Assembly: GCA_023700845.1 (NCBI GenBank)
Contig: JAMPYD010000040.1
Span: 1-10,733, forward strand
Direction of reading: 5' to 3'
Length of the DNA: 10,733 nucleotides
Origin: Elusimicrobiota bacterium
GTDB lineage: Bacteria; Elusimicrobiota; Elusimicrobia; UBA1565; UBA9628
The notes below the pieces were generated by a model. That model was not told the origin of the DNA, ran no database searches, and was given only the letters and a program-made list of their open reading frames with translations. A program made the position numbers and the translations under genes. Shown piece after piece: positions 5,930 to 10,733 of this stretch (position 1 is the first letter of the stretch; each line of letters opens with the position of its first letter).

Positions 5930-7868
5930 GGAGGACGGCGGCCTCGAAGTCGAGCGCGTCGGCGGCGGCGCGCATGCGCGTCTCGACCTCCGCGATGATC
6001 GTCGGCAGGTCCCTCGCCGTCAGCGGCTTCTCGGCGTCGCGCAGGAGCATCAGGCCCTCGCGCTTGGCGGTGCTCTGGAACTCCTCGAGCTGCTCGATCG
6101 CCTTCACGATCGTCTTCGGCTTGATGCCGTGCGTCTCGTTGTAGGCGAGCTGCTTCGTCCGGCGCCGGTCCATCTCGTCGAGCGCCCGCTTCATGGAGCC
6201 GGTGACCATGTCGGCGTAGAGGATGACCTGCCCGCCGACGTTGCGCGCCGCGCGGCCCGAGATCTGGATCAAGGTCGTTTCGCTGCGGAGGAAGCCCTCG
6301 TGATCGGCGCCCAGGATCGCGACGAGCGAGACCTCGGGCAGGTCGAGGCCCTCGCGCAATAGGTTGATGCCGACCAGGACGTCGAAGACCCCCGCCCGGA
6401 GGTCCTGCAGTATCTGGATGCGCTCGAGGGAGTCGATGTCGGAGTGGAGGTAGCGGACCTTGATCCCCTTGGTGGTCAGGAACGAGGCCAGGTCCTCGGC
6501 GGTGCGCTTGGTGAGCGTCGTGATCAGCGCGCGCTCCTTCTTCGCGGCGCGGTCGCGCAGGCGGACGATCAGGTCCTCGAGCTGCCCCTCCGACGGCCGG
6601 ATGATCGTCTCCGGGTCGACGAGGCCCGTGGGCCGGACGACCATCTCGACGATCTCGCCGCGGGTCTTCTTCAGCTCGTACGGCCCGGGCGTGGCGGACA
6701 CGAAGACGGTCTGTCCCGCGAGCTTCTCGAACTCCGCGAACTTGAGGGGGCGGTTGTCGAGCGCGGACGGCAGGCGCCAGCCGAAGTCGATGAGGGTCTG
6801 CTTGCGCGCGCGGTCGCCCTCGTACATGCCGCCGATCTGCGGGATCGCGACGTGCGACTCGTCGACGACGAGCAGGTAGTCCTTGGGGAAGAAGTCGATG
6901 AGGCAGTAGGGGCGCTCGCCCGCCGGCCGCCCGGAGAGATGCCGGGAGTAGTTCTCGATGCCGTGGCAAAAGCCCATCTCCCGCAGCATTTCCAGATCAT
7001 ATCTGGCTTTCTGCTCCAGGCGCTGGGCCTCGAGGAGCTTGCCCTGCGAGACGAACCACGCCTTGCGCTCGGCGAGCTCGGCCTCGATGGCGGCGATCGC
7101 GCGCTCGCGCTCGGGCCCTCCGGTGACGAAATGTTTGGCGGGATACACCCACTCGCGCTTCAGGTCCTTGATCTTCGTTCCCGTGAGCGGGTCGAACTCG
7201 ATCAGCGAGGTCACGCCCTCGTCGCCGAGCGTGGCCCGGAGCGCCGTTTCCATGTAGGCGGGGAAGATGTCCACCACCCCGCCTTTGACGCGGAACTTTC
7301 CCCGCACGAACTCCATCTCGTTGCGCTCGTAATGCACCTCGACGAGCTGCTTGATCAGATCCTCCCGGGTTGTTTTCCAGCCGACCTCCAACGGCACCGT
7401 GCGGTTCTGGTAGGCGTCGGGCGAGCCGATGTTGTAGATGCAGGACACCGAGGCGACGACGAGCACGTCCTTGCGCGCGAGCAAGGAGCTCGTGCACTTC
7501 AGGCGAAGGCGGTCGATGCGGTCGTTGACCGAGGAATCCTTCTCGATGTAGGTGTCGCTCGAGGGGACGTAGGCCTCGGGCTGGTAGTAGTCGTAATATG
7601 AAATAAAAAATTCGACAGAATTTTCGGGGAAGAAGGACTTGAACTCGGAGTAGAGCTGGGCGGCGAGCACCTTGTTGGGGGAGAGCACCAAGGTCGGCCG
7701 GTTCAGGCGGGCGACGACGTTGGCCATCGCGAAGGTCTTGCCCGAGCCGGTGACGCCGAGCAAGGTCTGGGCCGGGGCGCCCTCCGCGATGCGGGCGACG
7801 AGCGTGGAGATCGCGTCGGGCTGGTCGCCGGCGGGCTTGAACGAGGAGCGGAGTCGGAACGAGGACAC
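5853..7868 (-). CDS. uvrB: Excinuclease ABC subunit B (UvrB)
   Basis: UvrB receives damaged DNA from UvrA, verifies the lesion with its beta-hairpin and recruits UvrC in nucleotide excision repair. At 671 residues it has the full family length. Motifs in order are Walker A GVTGSGKT (38-45), the beta-hairpin segment YYDYYQPEAYVPSSDTYIEK (91-110), Walker B DESH (336-339), SATPGPYE (391-398), RYLHSDIDSLERIQIL (472-487), LVGINLLREGLDLPEVSL (498-515) and QISGRAARNVGG (535-546). A C-terminal UVR domain (about 623-656) is the UvrC contact, followed by a short basic tail ending KKKR. The start is a GTG at 7868 with GAGG (7876-7879) seven bases upstream, inside the stop of the preceding gene, which ends 9 bases away. 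The two are therefore probably co-transcribed. Small departures from the common consensus (ILGAD for ILDAD, QISGRAAR for QTIGRAAR) spare catalytic residues. Confidence 0.98.
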   Translation of the reverse strand: MSSFRLRSSFKPAGDQPDAISTLVARIAEGAPAQTLLGVTGSGKTFAMANVVARLNRPTLVLSPNKVLAAQLYSEFKSFFPENSVEFFISYYDYYQPEAYVPSSDTYIEKDSSVNDRIDRLRLKCTSSLLARKDVLVVASVSCIYNIGSPDAYQNRTVPLEVGWKTTREDLIKQLVEVHYERNEMEFVRGKFRVKGGVVDIFPAYMETALRATLGDEGVTSLIEFDPLTGTKIKDLKREWVYPAKHFVTGGPERERAIAAIEAELAERKAWFVSQGKLLEAQRLEQKARYDLEMLREMGFCHGIENYSRHLSGRPAGERPYCLIDFFPKDYLLVVDESHVAIPQIGGMYEGDRARKQTLIDFGWRLPSALDNRPLKFAEFEKLAGQTVFVSATPGPYELKKTRGEIVEMVVRPTGLVDPETIIRPSEGQLEDLIVRLRDRAAKKERALITTLTKRTAEDLASFLTTKGIKVRYLHSDIDSLERIQILQDLRAGVFDVLVGINLLREGLDLPEVSLVAILGADHEGFLRSETTLIQISGRAARNVGGQVILYADMVTGSMKRALDEMDRRRTKQLAYNETHGIKPKTIVKAIEQLEEFQSTAKREGLMLLRDAEKPLTARDLPTIIAEVETRMRAAADALDFEAAVLLRDQLFELKSMSASRPAAGRAKKKR

Positions 7869-7877
7869 CGGCGCGCC

Positions 7878-8309
7878 TCAGCGCTCGCCGAGCGGGCCCC
7901 GGATCTTGACCGACGTGCGCTGCGGGTCGAGGACGTTGGCCTCGAGCCGGAAGCGCTCCGCGTCGCCGATCACCGCCAAGGTGGTGATGTCCATGGTCGC
8001 GGCAAGCTTCGCCCGCAGCTGGGCGCCGTCGGGCGACGAGGCGAGGAGGGTGTCGAGGTCGTTGGCGTAGGCCCCGTGGGCGCCGTGGTAGGCGACCTGC
8101 AGGTCGTACAGGCGCATCAGGCCGAGGTGGGACTGGTAGCGGATATCCGCGATCGCGCGGACGGGCTTGAGATAGACCTTCCAGCCGACGGCCGCGCCGG
8201 CGGCGCCGATCGTCAGGGCGAGCGCCGCGAAGAACAGGTTCCGGGGGTCGGTGACCCGGCTCTTCATCTTCGCGAGAAAGCTCGGCGATCCGTCGGTGTT
8301 GTCTTCCAT
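7878..8309 (-). CDS. Small membrane protein with a pilin-like soluble part
   Basis: I do not recognise a named family. The 143-residue product has a hydrophilic start (1-23), one membrane segment (about 24-44, LFFAALALTIGAAGAAVGWKV) and a soluble region. The segment RLYDLQVAYHGAHGAYANDLDTLLA (66-90) resembles the helix and YP-L-L region of type IV pilins and pseudopilins, where a residue run such as Y-G-YP-SLDEL follows the spine helix. However, no prepilin peptidase motif (G-F-T-L-x-E) precedes the membrane segment, so it is not a standard substrate. The ATG at 8309 is chosen because a strong promoter on this strand (8348 to 8320) covers the upstream ATG at 8321. Transcription would begin three or four bases before 8309. 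It is followed by uvrB after 9 bases, an unexpected partner. Function unknown; the reading frame itself is convincing. Confidence 0.75.
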   Translation of the reverse strand: MEDNTDGSPSFLAKMKSRVTDPRNLFFAALALTIGAAGAAVGWKVYLKPVRAIADIRYQSHLGLMRLYDLQVAYHGAHGAYANDLDTLLASSPDGAQLRAKLAATMDITTLAVIGDAERFRLEANVLDPQRTSVKIRGPLGER

Positions 8310-8319
8310 GGGCAGATTC

Positions 8320-8348
8320 ATTATGGAACGCGCGGGGGGTCCTGTCAA
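8320..8348 (-). promoter_or_regulatory. Strong sigma70-type promoter for the pilin-like gene and uvrB
   Basis: Read on the minus strand, a perfect TTGACA (8348 to 8343), 17 bases and CATAAT (8325 to 8320) give five of six matches in the -10 and ideal spacing. Transcription should start about 8313-8312, leaving only three or four bases before the ATG at 8309. The leader would then be too short for a ribosome binding site. Confidence 0.7.
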
Positions 8349-8370
8349 GCCTCGGGTAAAGAGGTAGAAT
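8342..8370 (+). promoter_or_regulatory. Probable promoter of the DEAD-box helicase gene, leaderless geometry
   Basis: On the plus strand CTGTCA (8342-8347, four of six -35 matches), 17 bases and TAGAAT (8365-8370, five of six -10 matches) lead to a GTG exactly six bases later. Transcription would start at or beside the GTG. The -35 occupies the same bases as that of the divergent promoter, so the two RNA polymerase sites should compete. Confidence 0.55.
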
Positions 8371-8376
8371 CTCCCC

Positions 8377-9774
8377 GTGAGATCATTCGAGGATCTGAAG
8401 CTGAGCCCGCCGCTGGCCCGCGCGATCGCGGAATTGGGCTACAGCGCCCCGACCGAGATACAGCAGCAGGCGCTGCCGATCCTCCTCGGCGCCCCCACCG
8501 ACTTCATCGGACAGGCCGCCACCGGCACGGGCAAGACCGCGGCCTTCGGCATCCCGCTGCTCGAGCAGGTCGACCCCCACAAGAAGCACGTCCAGGGCCT
8601 GATTCTTTGTCCCACGAGAGAACTCGCTGTTCAGGTCTCGGGACAAATAAACTTATTTGGCAAGCACAAGGGCGTCAAGGCCGTCCCGATCTACGGCGGG
8701 GCGAGCTACGCCGCGCAGCTCGACGGCCTGAAGCACGGGGCGGCGATCGTCGTCGGCACCCCCGGCCGCATCATCGACCTCATCGACCGGGGCGCGCTCA
8801 AGCTCGCGGGCGTGAAGACCGTCGTCCTCGACGAGGCCGACGAGATGATCTCGATGGGCTTCAAGGAGGATTTGGAGAAAATCCTGAAGGCGACGCCGCG
8901 CGAGACCGGCCACATCTGGCTGTTCTCCGCGACGATGAGCCCGGGCGTGCGCCGCGTGGCCGACACGTACCTGCGCAAGCCCAGGCAGGTGCAGATCAAC
9001 CGCGGCGAGATGCTGTCGACCACCGTCGAGCAGATCTACTACCTCGCCCGCGAGTCCGACAAGGTGGACCTGATCGTCAAGATCATCGAGTCCTCCGACG
9101 AGTTCTACGGCCTCGTGTTCTGCCAGACCAAGGCGCTGGTCATGGACGTCCAACAGGCCCTGACGGTGCGCGGCTACAAGGTGGACTCGCTGCACGGCGA
9201 CAAGTCCCAGCACGACCGCGACCGCACGATGAACGCCTTCCGGGAGAAGAAGCTGAGCCTTCTCGTGTGCACCGACGTGGCCTCGCGCGGGCTCGACGTC
9301 AAGGAGCTCACGCACGTCATCAACTTCTCCATCCCTCGCGAGATGGACGTGTACGTCCACCGAATCGGACGCACGGCGCGCAGCGGCAAGTCGGGCCTGG
9401 CGATCAGCCTGGTCAGCCCGAGCAACCGGCACATGATCAGCCGCATCGAGCACATGACGAAGAGCCGGATGAAGGAGGGGAAGATCCCCACCCGGCAGGA
9501 AATCGGGGCGCGGAAGGTCGCCCGCATCCTGACCGCCTTTCAGGAGAAGGACAAGTACTTCCGCGCCGCCGAGTTCCTGGGCCCCGACTGGGAGCTGGCC
9601 ACGGACGAGATGGATCTCAAGGAGATCATCGCCCGCTTCCTGTGCCTGCTCACGCCGGAGACCTTCGAGGACCCCAAGCCCGCCGCCCCGCTTCCTTCAA
9701 TAGCGGCCAAGCCCCCGTCCCCCTACCACCGCAAGCCGGACCACAAAGGCCACTACAAGAAGCGCCCTCACTGA
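8377..9774 (+). CDS. DEAD-box ATP-dependent RNA helicase
   Basis: This is an RNA-unwinding ATPase of superfamily 2, of the type acting in ribosome assembly, RNA decay or cold adaptation. The 465-residue product shows every motif: the Q motif with F4 and PTEIQQ (25-30), motif I AATGTGKT (47-54), Ia PTRELAVQ (79-86), Ib TPGR (128-131), II DEAD (152-155), III SAT (184-186), IV LVFCQTK (246-252), V TDVASRGLDV (299-308) and VI HRIGRTARSG (328-337). The tail (about 430-465) is Pro-, His- and Lys-rich and basic, a common form of non-specific RNA contact. It lacks the long C-terminal RNA-binding domain of DeaD/CsdA or DbpA, so the subgroup (RhlE- or CshA-like) stays open. The start is the GTG at 8377, which opens directly into the Q motif. 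A purine-rich AGAGG lies 12 bases upstream, too far to be ideal. It overlaps the converging downstream gene by 7 bases. Confidence 0.95.
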   Translation: MRSFEDLKLSPPLARAIAELGYSAPTEIQQQALPILLGAPTDFIGQAATGTGKTAAFGIPLLEQVDPHKKHVQGLILCPTRELAVQVSGQINLFGKHKGVKAVPIYGGASYAAQLDGLKHGAAIVVGTPGRIIDLIDRGALKLAGVKTVVLDEADEMISMGFKEDLEKILKATPRETGHIWLFSATMSPGVRRVADTYLRKPRQVQINRGEMLSTTVEQIYYLARESDKVDLIVKIIESSDEFYGLVFCQTKALVMDVQQALTVRGYKVDSLHGDKSQHDRDRTMNAFREKKLSLLVCTDVASRGLDVKELTHVINFSIPREMDVYVHRIGRTARSGKSGLAISLVSPSNRHMISRIEHMTKSRMKEGKIPTRQEIGARKVARILTAFQEKDKYFRAAEFLGPDWELATDEMDLKEIIARFLCLLTPETFEDPKPAAPLPSIAAKPPSPYHRKPDHKGHYKKRPH

Positions 9775-10088
9775 GCCGGCATGGCCGGGGCGGGCGCCGT
9801 CTCGACGCCGAGCGCCTTCATGACCTCGCTCGAGTCCTTGTACTCGACGTTGTTCTTGAGCTTCTTGTTGATGCAGGCCTTCTCCGGCTTGGCGAACTCG
9901 TCGGGCATCTCCTTCTTGCACGCCTCCTTGATCGCCTTGCCCTTCGCCGGATAGGTCACGTGCATCTCGAGGTGCTGCTTCAGCTTCGCCGTGTCGCTGA
10001 AAACGCAGGCTTTGTCGCCTTTCGCGAAAGCGCTCCCGGACGCCGCCAGCAGGCCGAGGCACAACACCGCTCCGATGGTCGTTTTCAT
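9768..10088 (-). CDS. Small exported protein of unknown function with three cysteines
   Basis: The 106-residue product starts with a clear Sec signal peptide (1-22: Lys2, a hydrophobic core TIGAVLCLGLLAA, and SAFA before a likely cleavage at residue 22/23). The mature part is lysine-rich and helical-looking, with Cys28, Cys57 and Cys72. An odd number means that one stays free, binds a ligand or pairs between molecules. Spacing is not that of a CXXCH haem site, and the Cys in the signal is not a convincing lipobox. The end is an Ala/Pro stretch. I do not recognise a family. The ATG at 10088 has a perfect AGGAGG (10095-10100) six bases upstream. It converges on the helicase gene with a 7-base overlap of the coding ends, leaving no room for a separate terminator. 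Confidence 0.8.
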   Translation of the reverse strand: MKTTIGAVLCLGLLAASGSAFAKGDKACVFSDTAKLKQHLEMHVTYPAKGKAIKEACKKEMPDEFAKPEKACINKKLKNNVEYKDSSEVMKALGVETAPAPAMPAQ

Positions 10089-10110
10089 TCGATCCCTCCT
10101 TGGATTGACG

Positions 10111-10126
10111 CCGAGCGAGGCTATCA
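10111..10126 (-). promoter_or_regulatory. Possible extended -10 promoter of the small exported protein gene
   Basis: On the minus strand TGATAGCCT (10126 to 10118) is an extended -10-like motif, TG-A-TAGCCT, with only four of six core matches and no clear -35. It would place the transcript start near 10111 and give a leader of about 23 bases that includes AGGAGG. Confidence 0.3.
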
Positions 10127-10168
10127 AAGCGCCCCGCGGACGGCCATGCACGCCCGGTAAAGCTTTCT

Positions 10169-10177
10169 TGATAGAAT
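10169..10177 (+). promoter_or_regulatory. Extended -10 promoter (TG-A-TAGAAT) of the aldo/keto reductase gene
   Basis: TG (10169-10170), one base, then TAGAAT (10172-10177) form an extended -10, with the GTG start exactly six bases after it. This is the same box and the same distance as in front of the helicase gene. No convincing -35 is present, as is usual for extended -10 promoters. Confidence 0.5.
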
Positions 10178-10183
10178 GCCCGC

Positions 10184-10733
10184 GTGCGGATGAATCCTCT
10201 CGGCCGGTCCGGTCTTCAGGTGTCCGCGCTCTCGCTGGGCACGATGAACTTCGGCGCCGACTGGCACGGCATCGGCGCGATCGACGACCGGACCGCCTCC
10301 TCCCTGATCGATCTCGCGCTGGAGCGCGGCGTCAACCTCATCGACACCGCCGACATCTACGGCCGCGGGGCCGCCGAGGAGATGCTGGGGCGCCTGCTCA
10401 AAAAGCGGCGCGGCCGCGTCCTGATCGCGACCAAGGTTCTCGGCCAAATGGATCTCGCCGACGATTCGACCGGAGGCCTGTCCGCGCGCTGGATCAGGAA
10501 GGCGCTCGACGGCAGCCTCAAGCGGCTGCGGACCGACCATGTGGACCTGTACATGCCCCACGGCTGGGATTTCGGCGTTCCGCTCGAGGAAACCCTCGGG
10601 GCGCTCGAGGCGGCGGTCAAGGCCGGCAAGGTCCGCGTGCTCGGGTGCTCGAATTTTTCCGGCGAGCAGCTGGCCGCCGCGCGCGGGCGCTTCGCCTTCG
10701 ACCAGGTCCAGTACAGCCTCGCCGCGCGCTTCC
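10184..10733 (+). CDS. Aldo/keto reductase, N-terminal part
   Basis: This is an NAD(P)H-dependent oxidoreductase of the AKR (TIM-barrel) superfamily; the substrate cannot be told. The first 183 residues are present and the gene leaves the window. Typical blocks are LGRSGLQVSALSLGTMNFG (6-24), GVNLIDTADIYGRGAAEEMLG (49-69), IATKV (81-85), SLKRLRTDHVDLYMPHGWD (111-129) and GKVRVLGCSNFS. The catalytic tetrad is complete: Asp54, Tyr59, Lys84 and His126. The N-terminal RxSGLxVSxLxLGTMNFG pattern is that of the large AKR group related to YdjG, Tas and the K+ channel beta subunit. Start: GTG at 10184, six bases after a TAGAAT box; the ATG two codons later (10190) is the alternative. No Shine-Dalgarno precedes either, which fits a leaderless message. 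Confidence 0.92.
   Translation, partial: MRMNPLGRSGLQVSALSLGTMNFGADWHGIGAIDDRTASSLIDLALERGVNLIDTADIYGRGAAEEMLGRLLKKRRGRVLIATKVLGQMDLADDSTGGLSARWIRKALDGSLKRLRTDHVDLYMPHGWDFGVPLEETLGALEAAVKAGKVRVLGCSNFSGEQLAAARGRFAFDQVQYSLAARF

Noticed and set aside
6444..7601. 385-codon plus-strand frame antisense to uvrB
   Set aside because: The uvrB frame carries every family motif; the antisense frame has none and no ribosome site.
8319..8348. Longer N-terminus for the pilin-like protein from ATG 8321 or further upstream
   Set aside because: These codons lie within the predicted -10 to -35 promoter region of the same gene.
8076..10160. 694-codon plus-strand frame running through the helicase gene
   Set aside because: It is out of frame with all the DEAD-box motifs and gives only Arg/Pro/Gly-rich sequence.
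1..10733. Search for a defence island, CRISPR array, prophage, transposase or tRNA/rRNA gene
   Set aside because: No tandem repeat-spacer pattern, recombinase or nuclease family, or cloverleaf-like sequence was seen; the window is mostly housekeeping genes.

Overview
The window is a GC-rich, gene-dense piece of bacterial chromosome made mostly of housekeeping genes. A signal-peptide-bearing protein with Omp85/D15-type barrel features (1..642, minus) points to a didermic (Gram-negative) organism. A pilin-like membrane protein, high GC and the family mix would fit an uncultured phylum such as Elusimicrobiota. That is a guess from gene flavour, since no marker here fixes the taxonomy.

Left part (1..4195, minus strand): a tight six-gene array read right to left. 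It encodes a DUF502 membrane protein, nadC (NAD synthesis), a short birA-like biotin-protein ligase, greA (transcript rescue), queG (last step of queuosine synthesis) and the N-terminal part of a surface-antigen barrel protein. DUF502/nadC and nadC/birA overlap by ATGA, greA/queG overlap by CTGA, and the other gaps are 17 to 26 bases, so co-transcription and translational coupling are likely. A perfect TATAAT at the end of birA suggests greA also has its own promoter.

Middle (4196..5852): a 40-base divergent region with a small palindrome separates the array from an Amt-family ammonium transporter (4236..5552, plus). Downstream lie 300 bases without a confident gene. They hold a ~100-bp imperfect palindrome, two smaller AT-rich inverted repeats, a promoter-like TTGACA-N17-TAAAAG and a doubtful 55-codon reading frame.

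Right part (5853..10733): uvrB (nucleotide excision repair) is read leftward behind a small pilin-like membrane protein, 9 bases apart. That pair diverges from a DEAD-box RNA helicase (8377..9774, plus), and the two promoters share their -35 region. A small exported cysteine-containing protein of unknown function (9768..10088, minus) converges on the helicase with a 7-base 3' overlap. An aldo/keto reductase (10184 onward, plus) runs off the right edge.

No CRISPR array, transposase, defence cassette or rRNA/tRNA gene was seen. The most interesting signals are promoter and start architecture: -10 boxes so close to start codons that several genes look leaderless, and a queG gene with no ATG/GTG/TTG start where homology needs one.
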